Shown here piece by piece: positions 1-12,303 of a DNA stretch of 64,000 nt. The translations under genes were made by a program, and so were the position numbers. The DNA comes from Usnea hakonensis (Eukaryota > Ascomycota > Lecanoromycetes > Lecanorales > Parmeliaceae). Under the pieces are notes generated by a model. The model did no database searches. It was not told where the DNA came from and was given only the letters and a program-made list of their open reading frames with translations. Within the stretch, counting starts at the first letter, position 1. Each line of letters begins with the position of its first letter. The stretch is from NCBI GenBank assembly GCA_013423325.1, contig BLJB01000151.1, positions 1 through 64,000 of the forward strand, in the 5' to 3' direction.

Positions 1-540
1 TGTATATCTAGCCTAGTCCCTAGTATACAATAATCCATCGATCTATGTCTAGTCCTTGACAGTTACTCAGTATATATAATATTTCGACTAATAATAAGGT
101 ACGGAGCCCTTACTAAATAGTAAGAGAAGATACTAAAGTCGGGAGATAAATAAGAAGAGCCTTATAGATAATTTATCTATAGTCTCTATACTCTCTATTA
201 GCTATAAAGAGGGAGTATTAGTAATTTTAATAGCTTAGTAATAGCTAATTCCGAATATAGGCCAAATATACTATAGTAAGAATAGGGCGGAGAATAGCTT
301 TTAGTAATAGAATAATAAATAGATATAGAATCGAGATTTTTCTAGGGCTCTATAGTAATTACTATATGAATTTAGGCTACTCTCTACTAAATTTATATAT
401 ATAGTAGGTCCTCTTCCCTTCTAAAGAGTATCTTTCTCAGTAGTCTCATTATATAGATCGAGTCAGCCCTAGCCCTAATATGATATTGGCAAGGCAATTA
501 CCATTCCCCGCATCATTTGAATCATAATTATCAACAGATG
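1..540. other. AT-rich, gene-free stretch
   Basis: Dominated by TA, ATA and CTATAG-like words with no open frame of useful length. The composition differs sharply from the GC-rich palindrome that follows. This is what repeat-induced point mutation (RIP) leaves in ascomycete transposons, but no transposon protein can be read here. The RIP origin is inference. Confidence 0.5.
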
Positions 541-560
541 GTACCCGGTACGGGTTACAG

Positions 561-1119
561 CTCGGCGGGGGTGAAAAAAACCTCGGCAGGGGTGAGCATA
601 TGCTAAGACTTTTTCACCCCCCACGAGGTATTAGCATATGCTGGGTATATCGGTTTCACCCCCTACGAGCTTTTTCTTAGCGTAGAAAATACTAGCCATT
701 CTAAGCGGCCTCCAGCATATGCGGAGTATATACCTCCAGCATATGCCGAGCATATATAGAGGCCCCGTAAAGTAGATAGGTACTTGCTTCGCCTTCGGAG
801 CGTATTAAGCCGTCTACCTTCGGGGGCGTATCTAAGTCGTCTACGTTTAGAGGGCGTAACCGGTACCTGATTTTTTTAGCTAAAAAAGAGCGTAAGCAAG
901 TATCTACTTTACGGGGCCGTAGTATATACTCGGCATATGCTGGAGGTATATACTCCGCATATGCTGGAGGCCGCTTAGAATGGCTATACTAATTCTTGTA
1001 GTCTAACGCTAAAAAGTTCAGCACCTGGTAGGGGGTGAGCATATGCGCTTCACCCCCGACGAGCGCATATGCCGAGGATATGCTCACCCCTGCCGAGGTA
1101 TTTTTTCACCCCCGCCGAG
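561..1119. repeat. Large imperfect foldback palindrome (~560 bp)
   Basis: The inner arms, 693-786 and 896-986, are near-perfect reverse complements and carry repeated GCATATGC/CCAGCATATG words. The outer ends match too: CTCGGCGGGGGTGAAAAAA starts at 561, and its complement closes at 1119. The ~110-bp loop (787-895) holds three degenerate ~25-bp tandem units of the type CTTCGG..GCGTA..GTCTAC. The region between outer and inner arms is also roughly symmetrical, with GCATATGCTCACC motifs. There is no coding frame. It resembles a foldback or MITE-like non-autonomous element, or a cruciform-forming sequence. I did not identify a target-site duplication. Confidence 0.8.
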
Positions 1120-4100
1120 CTGCTAGCCCCGGGCGGTATAGCGGGGCTGAATGTCAAAGCTCTTAACCCTCTCTCCTTCTTCGTTTAATTTCCAATTTCG
1201 CCCTATCTTGCGTAAATTGTGCTATCGAGTCGACCTATACCGGCTTGTATTCAACCATTCTCTAAGTTTTCCAAGCTTATTCTTACAGAATCTCACAGGC
1301 GATGGTATCAGACATTATGTCAAGGAAAAACTTAATTAAGAAAATATAATGGAAAGGCTAAACCGCGTGCAGTGTGGTGCTACTTCACACCTTATCGAGA
1401 GACTCGCTTCCAAAGCAAATGGTGTTCTCTTGGGGATATATTTTGTTGGAACAGACCCGTTCTTATTCTACCATCCTCAAGGACGGGCTTCGGTAATGGG
1501 ACTGTGAAGTTGATTCCTTTTCCTTTGCCGCATCCGGGTATTTGTCGCCTCTCGTGAGCATGCTGACTCTTTGACTCTCACTGGGCTATCCTTGTGGTGA
1601 AGCAATTCCTCAGCGGCATCATCACAGAAGCGAAGAAAAGGCCACGTCTTGGCACATACAATCCTTGTTCAGAAGCTGAAGCTTTTGGATTGCCACCCTG
1701 GAGGCGACATTGGCTGGTTTCTACCGTCAGAGTAGCATCGAAAGCTGACGAGGGCAAGGAAGGCTCAATATCAACCTCCTCGCTAACTGTTAAGATAACC
1801 GTTATACATGGTAAAATCGTCCTAAGTTTCTCCTCGTTCATAGAATGCGTTACGTACCGAGACTACAATTGCAACATACAGATAGCCAAAGTTGAGCGAC
1901 GAAGATTGTGGCGGTGAAACATGGTGGGATTACTTGGTAACAACACTATATATCTTCATTGGCTATTATCATTCCTCTAGCCTTGGAAGCTCTGTGATGA
2001 AACCAGTCCAAAAGTGTTCGTCCACGGATACACGCATTCTGCGTATCTCTTGTCTTTCTTGTGGCGAAAAGAGACAGCATGAGCTTGTGTCTACATGTTA
2101 ACGCATCTACTCGTAGGATTCAGGGCTTTTGGAGATGTTGCAAGGGCAGCTGAATTTGTGACAGGGGGCGCGTGTGAAGATGCAAACACCTATCTTTGGG
2201 AGGCTGCTGCGGGCTGGGTCATGAATTGGTAGTCTTTGAAGTGTATGGCAACAATGAAACTGCTTGATTCTCTTCTTGCAAACTTCGTTTAGACTGATTT
2301 CTTCATTTTCTCCGGCACTCAACCGTACAATGGATGGCATTTCCAGGAACCGTAACGTTGCCTCATCTCGCAGCTCTTGGCTAGTGGACTGCTACTCATT
2401 TACTGGATGTGGATTAAGAATACAGCATTAGGCTCCAGGGGGCGTCTGCAGGCACCCTGCAGCAATCCAGGGTGCTGTAGGCCGCTCTAGCCGAGTTTCC
2501 ACTCCTCCGAGATAAGGAACCCCGCCGATATTACTTCCAAGTTGCAACTATTGCAGTAACTCTTTGTTGGCCTCCCTTCTTTCTCCCTTCACCTTGCGAT
2601 ATCTGTTCTCGCCTATTTTCACACCCAATACTGTCAGTTCTTGTACTGAGCGTGTGGTTGCACATCACCTTTGAGGCGGAGGTCCTTTTCTTTTGCTTTT
2701 CGCAAAATGGTCATCGTTTAAGGTTGCACATTGAAACAGATCGAATAAACACTCTTTGCTATTCCTCATGGCTACCACAGATGGACTGCCGAATCATCTT
2801 TCGCTATGTAAGCTCAGAAGTCTGCGCATAGACCGTCACTCACAGTATGCCAGTTGGTGGGGGTATCCGAAGCATTTGCGAGATCATTATCCTCCGAAGA
2901 GTCAAACCAAACCGAAAAAATACTTGAATTACCGAGAGCACCCAGTCCTTGCGAATAACTCGATCTGATTGGGGGTACCTGTACGAAGGGCCTCATTGCG
3001 TCGAAGATTGAACGATCTGGCATGACACCATCACAAAGCATCGCTGAATACAACGTCTTGGCCAAGGGACATTTGGGAAACAGGACAGAAAGACAACACT
3101 TCTGCCGTCACAGGTCCTATCTCAGGAGGGGATGCTCAAGGCAACTACACTGAGAAAGGCTGTTCAAGATATTGCAAGAAATAAAGGCGAGTGAGAGGAA
3201 ACGCGTCTACTCCGATCATGGAGAGACCTATAGAACTCGATGGTAATACGCTATTAACTTATTTTTGTGGGGTCAGCCGCTGACTGTGCCCCTAGATTTG
3301 TTCTGGCTCTGACCTCGATGAATATCGAGAAGCCACGACTATTGCGGGCTTACGAATTTCAATACCAACGGAGTATTAATTTGCATGTTTACCAAGCTGC
3401 GCAGGCTACTGGGACTTTCTCGACCATGATTAAGCCAATATCAATCGATCCTCGCAATGTGTAAAAAAAGAATCTATTGATGCTGGCCTCCATTCCGATA
3501 ATACAATGAGAAGGATAATGGAGGAGGCGCGAGATTGCTACGGAGACAACCGGAGAGTTCGGTGTATCCTGAGCTGGCACAGGGCATCCTAGCGTCATTC
3601 GAATGAGTGAAAAAGGCATACACGCAGCTGATCTTATTGGCGCCCTCAAGGAGCTTGCCACGGATTCTATACAAGAACACAACCGATGGGCTACACGTTT
3701 TACGCATTCTGACACCTTATATCACTGCTTTAATATTGATCATGGTGCCGGGATGTCTCGTTTTGGGCGTTGAATACGATCGACGACTTCTGAGCCGATG
3801 TCAAAGCGTATATGGAGGAAGTACCCGTTAGAGAGGCTCTCGATTCCCTGGTAACGCTTCTTTGGGAGTCACGGCATGACGAGTCATTTCCTACCATATC
3901 TTCTCTTCTTAGAGGTTGGTAGCTATATCAAGTTCAAGACATATACTGTCCGCTCCATTACGTAGTTGCGCATACCTCCCTTATTGTCGTTCGTCTTGGG
4001 GGTCTTTGACTCCCTAATCTTGTCTCTACCTACCTTTCCTGCACACCATCCCTACATGGGCTTTGTCTTCGATCCTAGTACCTCTGTCACCATCCCTTGA

Positions 4101-4906
4101 TCCTGCTACGCTTTTCTGTCCTTGCCATTCTCTCCGGGGTACTAAGATCCCAGTCGATCTCTGGTTTACATCCTCTGTGATTCGCTCTGGTTCCTGGACT
4201 TCCTCCCGTCGAATCGGTAAGCTTGGTGGACATCCATGGTAAGATTTTTGAAGATGACGTGATTCCTGGGCGTGATTGTTAATGTGTCCTCGTCATGTCC
4301 AACCACCTTATTGCTCGTATCATGATTTCACTTGTCGGGACGTTGCGCAAACCATGAATTAAGCAGTCTTTAATTACAGATACTATTTACCTACACGCAG
4401 CAGAATTTTAATCCGCGGAATGCTGCCTAATCTTGCGTCTCTAGGGCTCTCTCATGGATTTCCTAGGGGTAGTTGCACCGTAATGTGTCCCCACTGCCTG
4501 TAAGCCGTCGAACCATCAATTCTTAGAACGCAAAAGTGTTCCACCTCTTGATGCACCATCGTGACGTACGGGATTTTCCTCTGTTTTTGCCGCCGGATTT
4601 CCTCGTTCCATCTCTTCTTTTACTGTCAGATTGACTGCTGAGCAATGTAACGAGGTAAATCCAAGAGCAGGATAGATGATATGGGCTTGAAACATTGCCG
4701 TACACATATCGTCTTCATCATTCAACTAGAGTCTGTCTAAAAAATAGAATGATGATCCTTGTGTGGCTGTCAGGCTGTCAGATGTGCGACGCACACGAGA
4801 ATCCTGCGTTAGTGCTTCATTCGCCACATTCGAACAATGCGAATCGTACGCAAATGATCAAATGCACTCGGAGGGTAGCTGTAGCAGCGGTTGGCCTATC
4901 TGATCG
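1120..4906. other. Gene-poor region without a recognisable gene
   Basis: Only short frames open here, most without a plausible ATG, on both strands. Stretches around 2.96-3.85 kb give protein-like fragments in shifting frames on the plus strand, which may be remains of a decayed gene, but I could not identify a family. No RNA gene or transposon end was seen. Confidence 0.4.
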
Positions 4907-6569
4907 CTATGGGTAGGCCCGACAGTGAAGCCAGTCACCTTCAAAGGAGCCGGGTATTTGTATTTCGAGGCTTTCATGATGCCATCTGGGACTTTTAGTA
5001 GATGCACACACCTCAAACAAGGGTTTGTGAAACCTACTCCATTCGATGTAGACGTACTCAACGAGTGACGGGAGCCATACAGTCACAGCAATGATTTGCC
5101 CAAAAGACCATTCGTAGGAAATTACCGAATGCTCAAAAAAGGCGCTAAAAAGATAGAACTGGCCAGCAAAGCATAGGGACCACGGAATGACGGACACAAT
5201 TATCCAGGTTGTGTAGGTCCTACTATTTTTGATGAGGTACCTGATGAAAGAAACTTTCGTACCGATTTGCGTTAATTTTTCGCGGTGTCTAGCGAACACT
5301 TTGAGATTGTAGCATTTCATTCCCAAGCCCAGGAATAACCAAATGATGCAATTGGCCCACACGGCCCATATCCATCCATTGTTGATTAATCCCGTGGGCA
5401 GAAGATTATTGGCCAATTTTGAATTTCCGCACAGTGAAAAGATCGTATCCTCGAGAGTGCCGTTTAAGATGCACGATGCACCACCGCCATACGCGTTAAA
5501 GCTGTCGGGTGGCTCGCCCAAGTCATTTTGGTTACCTTCGCCGTACAAGTTGGTGTAATAGTAGGAAGCTATGAGCGTTGCAGTGGCGAGTATGGTGGTG
5601 ATTAGGGACAGTATGAGTAAATACCAGGAGTGACGCCCATAGCGTATGATACAAGCAAGAACAAGATTGACCGGGATTAATCCACTGGTCGCCAAGACAA
5701 TCAGTATGGGTGTATCGAATATGTCATTGAATTGGTCCGCTGGTGAGCTGAAATTTGCGGCTGCGCTGGCCGCTTTACTCTCGCGGAAGAGTGCTAGGGC
5801 AGTGATCTGAATGACGCACGAGAAGTAACACTGGGCTTTGTGGAAATCGACAAGGGCTATGACCATTCTGTTTATGTGAGTTTTGCCTTGTCCTTCCGGT
5901 AGCCTTTTGATCTGAGACCACACTTCGAACCCGAGCAAAGCAGCAAGAGCAACGACAGCGATGCCCGATTGGATAATAAACGAAGTGATCACCTGGTTAC
6001 CAATTAGAATTTTAGGTTAAATTTCGTGCCTCGCTGGGACTCACTCCAATACCAGCAAGATCCGGATTCAAAGTACGCGGGGAGCATATGGACTTCAAGC
6101 AATCTTCTAGCGCTTGAGTAGTTGAACTGACATAGCCTTGGGTCAAAAATGGAAATAAATCGTTTCCAGTACATGCTTCTGCCGTATCCCCATTATCAGA
6201 GAACGACCATTCTTTGATGTTATGGTAGATGAATTCCAGGCAGTTGCTTATGGTATCTGCATACGAGACTGTGTACTGATAAATGCTTGGAACCAGACCA
6301 AAATTTGCAAAAGTCGGCATCAGCTGTAAGAGATCAGGATCAAATGGATTGAGACCCTCATTTGCGCCTCTCGCCCCAACTATAGTCGTCCAGATTCCGC
6401 ACGTGACAAGGTTACTTGACTGGTCTTGGAAAAGAGCTATGCTGTCGTTACAGACCTGTGCACAGCTGACCATTGTCGAATTTTCGTTAGTGCAGGGATG
6501 AAGCGTGGGAACCTGAGTGCTGCTAAAGTTCAACCAGGGCTGTATCGAGGAATTTGACAACGTCGCCAT
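4907..6569 (-). CDS. Seven-span fungal integral membrane protein, two exons
   Basis: Function unknown; I do not recognise a named family. Exon 1 is 6569-6045 and exon 2 is 5992-4907. The 52-nt intron (6044-5993) has donor GTGAGT, branch-like CTAAT and acceptor CAG. It is phase 0, and splicing avoids a stop at the end of the exon 1 frame. The product is 536 aa. The first ~175 residues are a Cys-containing, N-glycosylation-rich (NSS, NFS, NST, NDS) region, probably outside the membrane. About seven hydrophobic segments follow at approximately residues 178-198, 229-244, 268-291, 297-321, 381-404, 436-461 and 473-490, ending in a short polar tail. There is no obvious N-terminal signal peptide. 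Topology resembles an N-out receptor or orphan membrane protein, but that is inference. A further small intron near the C terminus (about 5010-4960) cannot be excluded. Confidence 0.8.
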
Positions 6570-9262
6570 TTCTGATATCCGGGATTGGAGGTGAGATTGG
6601 TATCAAAGCAGATAGTTAGCAGTTGGAGAAGACAATCTAGATGAAGGACCGGTCTTGGAAAAATACCTTAACAGGGAGTGCACACGGCTATGGGGGAGGT
6701 TATGCCTTAGTACTATCATGCAGGTGGAAAGGAGCGCACGAGATGTGGAAGATCAGAAATACGAGGGTAGCTGAAAAATTGCATGCATATTAAGTACTTG
6801 TGAAGGCCGTTTAGATAGGGGTTTCCATAGACATGATTATTTGAGAGATGATACATGCAGGATGCGGAGATTTAGCTGACGGCATATCAGATCCCATAGG
6901 TTAATAGGGGAACAGCAAACGATCAGCACCCCTGCAGGCGGCATAGCTAACAAGGTGAATTCTACTGGTAAATAATGAAAGTTATTAATAAGATTTGTGT
7001 TTAATCTCTTTGACTATGGCAAACCCTGCACTGATATGTTCATGCAAGTGAGACGGCGTGCACATGTTGCATGTCATACGTGGGCCATCGATATCCATGG
7101 ATATTTATCACACACGCTCCCAGCTAAATGCGGTCCCTAGAATCGCGACGCTCATTCAGTGAGGTTGGTCAGCCTAGCGACGAGCTGAGCATGGTAGCAA
7201 AATATTACACAAAGTGTCCTTCTGGCAGTATCATTTTGCACATCCAAGGTATCACATTATGCGGTGATATCATGAAAGAATCAAACAGAAAACATTGAAT
7301 ACGAGTAGGTACCTACCTAGGGCTGATTTTAGCGCCAATCCGAGAGCCCGGGAAGCTCCCTCGGCGGCTGTTTGATCGATTCCACTTTCCCTGTCTTGCC
7401 AACGTCGACAAAATACACCTGCCCCTCGCACTTCATTACTATCCCCCATATTATACCTCATGGAGATAGGGCAGAGCCTCTGCGATCATCCAGCCATCAG
7501 CACGCGATAATGATGCTCCTGTAGATCATCCTCTTTGATTAGAAAAAGACACTAGTACAATTTGGTCATGTCTTTTCTATTTCTGTCAGCGCACCTGCTA
7601 GATTCGGGATTCAATATGCAGGGCAAAAAAGGACGGAGATGGAAGGACTTCTTCGGCCTGTTTTCTTCAGATCATGGGCTTGGAAACCCACGGGAGAACC
7701 TTCATCGCGCATGTCGTGAAGAAATCTTGCCAGTAATTTGTTTCCACCCTTGCAATCTTACGATATGGATGTTGTTGCTTGGAGACACGCCCAGATAGGT
7801 GGTATGTCTTATCCACAAGCCTTGTTACTCCGCTTTTCCCGCGGGACTGCTTTTCGCTTATGCAGGCAAGTCACACCACTGTACTTCCCCTATTCTTGTG
7901 AATACTGGGCCCTGCATTTTCCTGTCGATCTTTACGGCCCCGTTGGAATGCCGCTGAGGAAATTCGCTCTCATTGGCTGTGAAATCAGGCTGAGCATCTC
8001 ACGCTGCCTCTTCCACTTCTCCAAGTTGCACAGCCTTGCGAATGGAGGCTGTGCACATATATCATTGGAATGATTCCATCACAAAGAAGGAGGCTATGTC
8101 ACTGACTAGGTTTCATATATGATAAGGGTTCCCACGATCATTTCCATACGGAATTCTTCTCGCATTTGCTATTTGGAAAGATGTTCTCCAGTCAACTTCT
8201 TCAGCAGGCTGTCTTCTCGCTCATCTCGTCCCCCTCATTGCGAGGCTACTCTCAGATGATCTCAACACACCATCAGTCCTTCAAGAAGGCCTCACCGGCT
8301 CGAAATTATGCAGTGTGACACACACTTCGCCAAGAAAATTCATTGATAGGATGCTTGGCATGATACAGCGCGGTTATGGGTAAGTCTAGGCCTAGTAGGA
8401 CATTCAGACTTGGCTTCGGTAGTAACGCTTTTGGAATCGATCCCTAGGCTCCCTTGAAAGATCTTGACCGCGCGTCCTCACTTAATCAAAATCTTGGCAG
8501 ACCCATCTTTCATACATACAGTTCCATCGGATGGGAAAGAGGGCATATGCCGAGGACCTACATGCTTCCATATTCCACTCTAGGACTTCGCGAACACCTG
8601 GAACAAGGCATCAGAACAGAAAACCCGTCATTGGCTCGGTGGCCTCACTTGATGCCTGAAAATAGGCGGTCCTATTGAAAGTCCGCTGCTTCTTGCCGCT
8701 CATTGTGGACGATGGCAGTCGGTGTCAAGAAACGAAGACAGGGTTGATGGTGTGGAAGGACTTTCAGAGCAATGACTAGCGGCTTACCCTTCTTCTTGGC
8801 GTGGGTAAGTGCGCCTTTACCCATGAGCACCGACAAGACAAATGAAGAGCGCTCCGGTAATCCACTACTGGACTGGATCCCTCATCCATCCATGGGTTTT
8901 ACAGAGTCCTTCCAAAGCTCCTGCATCCCGGTAAGAGCACCTTGGATCTCGCCAAGATGATATTGAATCTCTACTGGCCGGACTCGTTGGACCAGGAAGT
9001 CCTCCAATAGCGCAAATGCATACCGCGCACTGGTCAATAAAAAGCCGCTCCTTCAATGACCTCTCTCGTTATTGCATCTCCAGCAAGCAGGCTTGTGAAT
9101 AATTTTGAGATACGCTCTTTCTACCAGACTACAGAGTAGTTTGTCCTGAGACTTGAGTGGCTTCTACTACGCATCATCCTGTCACGTGTTCTCACCATGG
9201 TTGCAAATACTGCACAGGTTCATACGGACGGAGTACCCTGCGCGTCAGTGAAGCGATGTTGA
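6570..9262. other. Intergenic region with scattered coding-like remnants
   Basis: No intact gene. A short splice-compatible fragment on the minus strand at 7.33-7.53 kb is listed separately. Around 8.68-9.0 kb the plus strand gives a few protein-like phrases broken by stops (one ankyrin-like, LLLAAHCGRWQSV; another, LAKMILNLYWPDSL), which is too little to name. The rest shows nothing I can support. Confidence 0.4.
7333..7528 (-). pseudogene. Protein-coding fragment, unknown family
   Basis: On the minus strand, a frame closing after SRADGWMIAEALPYLHE meets a possible 39-nt intron (GTATAA..GGGCAG). It continues in phase as VYFVDVGKTGKVESIKQ and ends PPRELPGLSDWR then stop. The composition is convincingly protein-like, but the frame is closed a few codons further upstream and no start codon or other exons can be found. 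I treat it as the tail of a decayed gene. The proposed intron is shorter than the others in this window, so a small indel is an equally good explanation. Confidence 0.3.
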
Positions 9263-11848
9263 AGCTATACGACGCTCGCTGATAGACAAAGACTGCAGTA
9301 CTATCTTTGCCAAAGGGACCCGAAAGAACTCCACCACCATCTCTCACAGCACGAATGTGAAATTGCTTTTCAACATTGGGTAGCATATATACGCGGCAGT
9401 GATTATTATCAACCATCGGAGGTCACCGCAAAGAAGCGCTTGACTTGTCCGCTGCTCCCCTGTCGTGAAAGCTTTGACGATTTGGCGCCGACGTTGCAAC
9501 ACATTTCTGAGTGCCCCTGCCTTTCGGACAGCTGGTATTGGTGTCCAGACTGTCATCGCCCCGAGAGATTCTTGTCCTCCGAAAATACCACACTACACCA
9601 GTTACAAAGAAAGGAGTCCAAACTGAAACGCGCGGTTACTTTCTTCAAGCACCTAGGCCTCAGAAATTGCCTACGCCACAAGAGACCGCGAATATCATCC
9701 GCACCAGCAATAGAGTATTTCGATACAAAGCTAGCTGGAAGAGAGCGATGTGAGATGGAAGATGCCTCCCCAACTCCTATGGAGCTCGCAGCCAACAACA
9801 GCGACAGCCACAGTCTTCGCCCAGATTCGGAGAAACAGTCGAAGATTGTATATGAGATGGAGGTACCTGGTGAACGGCCACATTATCCTCGGGATACAGG
9901 CATATCCCTCGAGCTATATGAGCTGGATGTCATACGTGATTCCACTGCTGCAGCTAGAAATAGCAAAGTGTCATTGATGGGCACGGGCGATCAATCCCTA
10001 AATGAACACCATAGTACAGGGTCACAAGAACAAGAACTCGGCTCACTTATCTCTACTGATCCGTGTCCATTCATATGCCAGACCTCCGGGACCGACACGT
10101 CATTGGGCGTTGAGTACCATTTGTCCAGTTCCACGTCCATTGACCCTGGTGCTGCATTGTCACCTACGATTGTCAACCAAGACAGGCATCAGAATCAAAT
10201 CACGCCCAACCTCAGCAACTTGTTACTAACCTGTGAAGACGATGGATCTGAATGTGAGATTGCAACGTTCTCCTCCCAGTTACGAGTAGAGGACCTCCGC
10301 GACACGGTGCGCGTCCTGAACGCTGAATGGCTACGGAGATGTCAAACAACCCCAGACATTTTACTGCGTGCTTCAGCCTTGTCTCCAAAACAGCTATTCG
10401 AGACGGGTGCTCAGACTTTACAACAGATATACACGGGTATCCTGCCCCAAACATTCGACGCTATATTTGCCCTAGCGCACATCACCTGCGCTTCTATGTA
10501 CACCATCCATGGACTTGATCAATATTATTGCTGGAACGAAGTTTTTCAAGATATGCTCAGATGGCAGCACTTACTGCCAAACAAGAGCGATGCACAATTA
10601 TACATTCGTCTTTTGAATCTTCTGTGGTGGCCTCAAGAATTGTCAGCAAAATTGTCCTGTGGTAATTATTTCCTCGATGGGACGAGCGGAACGCTTGTGC
10701 CGCTACGGAAGCCTGCGATGGCCTTTGACACCTCATCATTAATCACGCGAGATTCGATCTCGGTTTTATACTTGCTCAAGGAAGGGCCGGTTTTTCGAGA
10801 TTGCTCAAGACTCCTTGATGGTAGGTCAGCTCATCAACATTCACTTATCATAGTCTGACCTGATGTTCACTTGTAGGAATAGCATACGCCGGGATAATGG
10901 AAAGAAACAAACAGTATCATCCCAGTCACCTGTCCTTGTATGCACAAAATCATGCCTCCAATATAGAAGAGCTATTTGAGAAGATCATCTATCCGCTCTT
11001 GGAATGCGACAGCATCAAAGCATTACATGCCAAGATTGAGCTTACCGCAACCGAACTGCGAAATGGATCTCTGCGCAACATTCGTGAAGTTGAGGTATCG
11101 CTGATTACAAATGGCAAAGTCAGAAAGTGTCCAATCAGTCATCCGGACATCTGCTGACCAATGACAGTCATCCTGTGTGTCCTCAGCGCTCTATCAGGAA
11201 TATCTTAGCGCCATTACGGATATTTGCGATCGCGCTATGCATGAAGCTGGCTTGAATTGGCGTGATGGATATTTTGCGACAGTCCTGGACATGGTCCTAG
11301 CTTCAGCGTTGGAGATGGACAAACGTCAGCCACCAGCGCAGATTAATCCTTACCCCGATCGCAAAGGCGACATCAATGCGATGCGTCGTACTGAACAAAT
11401 ATCCGTGAGCGGCATCTCAATAGTGCCATCGAGGGAGGCCCAGGCATCTATCGACTCACCACCATCCACCCTTGCGTCTCCAACTTTCACTAATGGGTCC
11501 TCACCGGCGACTCAGCCTAGTGCAGTCACATCACCAGAGACGTCTTTCTCAAACCCATCTCCTTCTTCGAGCGGTGATGTATCACACTGCCCTCATTGCC
11601 CAATGACCTTCTCCGGTACTCCGCGAAATCGCTCGTCAAACCTAAGACGCCACATACGTACTACGCGGGATCACGGAAATATCGTTGGGCTTCCGTGCAC
11701 AGTGCCAGGATGCAATGCTGTTATCGGCCGTTCGGATAACTTGGCAAAGCATGTCCGGACTAAACACGACGATAGCAGTGCTTCATTAGAGAGACGGGGT
11801 ACTGGGAAGAGGAGGAGGGATAGTGATGATTCTGGATATGTTTCCTAG
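9263..11848 (+). CDS. C2H2 zinc-finger protein, multi-exon, 5' end unresolved
   Basis: The coding frame is open from 9263; the first exon and start codon upstream were not found. The first clear motif is an N-terminal Cys/His cluster (RLTCPLLPC, then H and C residues, then WYWCPDC) at about 9434-9565. An intron at 10821-10876 (56 nt; GTAGGT, CTGACC, TTGTAG) rejoins ..RLLD and G-IAYAGIMERN in frame. A second intron lies between about 11094 and 11197, but several donor/acceptor pairs are possible. The last exon carries two C2H2 fingers: CPHC..H..H near 11590-11675, and CTVPGC..AVIGRSDN..H..H near 11697-11770. A basic Ser-rich tail follows. It is probably a nuclear DNA-binding protein. The AVIGRSDN phrase is shared with the gene at 29.2-30.4 kb, so these are paralogues. 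Confidence 0.75.
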
Positions 11849-11849
11849 A

Positions 11850-12303
11850 CCCGGGCTCAGACATGACAGGTCAGAGATACAGGATCACGAGGTTCCCGGT
11901 TTTTTGGGGGGTTGTTGTTAAATGACGCTTTCCTACTGTCTATCATTTTAATTCATTTTGTACGCTGGACGATTCTCTTAGGAGCTGGGATGCATCCTAA
12001 TTTTCATTCATCTTCACAACGGCCAGAGATTTTGAGTACAATTTCCTTCCCCAGACGGGGTGAGGAGGGGTGGGGATACTGCCGGACGTTCTCCCTGGAC
12101 TCTGGCTCAAACATGATAGGTCGGAGATACGGGTTCATGAGACTCCCAGTTCGTTGGATGGATTGTTTAATGACTCTTTCCTACTGTCCATCTCTTCGTT
12201 TTAATATTGGTACGCTGAACGAGTCTCTTAGGAGTTGGGATACATCCTAGTATTTCTATCCGCAACGGTCAGAGGCCTTAAATATAATCCCTTTTACCTA
12301 CCT
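11850..12303 (+). repeat. Direct duplication of ~205 bp after the C2H2 gene
   Basis: Copy A is about 11850-12055 and copy B about 12098-12303. Shared landmarks in order are GGCTCA(G/A)ACATGA(C/T)AGGTC, GAGATAC(A/G)GG, TTAA(A)TGAC, TTTCCTACTGTC, GTACGCTG(G/A)ACGA, CTCTTAGGAG(C/T)TGGGAT(G/A)CATCCTA and CGCAACGGTCAGAG-like. Many differences are C/T or G/A transitions, as RIP would leave. Copy A starts a few bases past the stop codon of the C2H2 gene, so it probably contains the 3' UTR. Confidence 0.75.

Noticed and set aside
3872..3878. ATGCCGT-like start on the minus strand, and others at 6879, 18690, 24642 and 59872
   Set aside because: Checked as possible further mini-gene starts; none is followed by a core exon with the THEQ motif.
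8683..8990. Ankyrin-like phrase LLLAAHCGRWQSV and nearby fragments
   Set aside because: A single degenerate repeat broken by stops is not enough to support an ankyrin gene.
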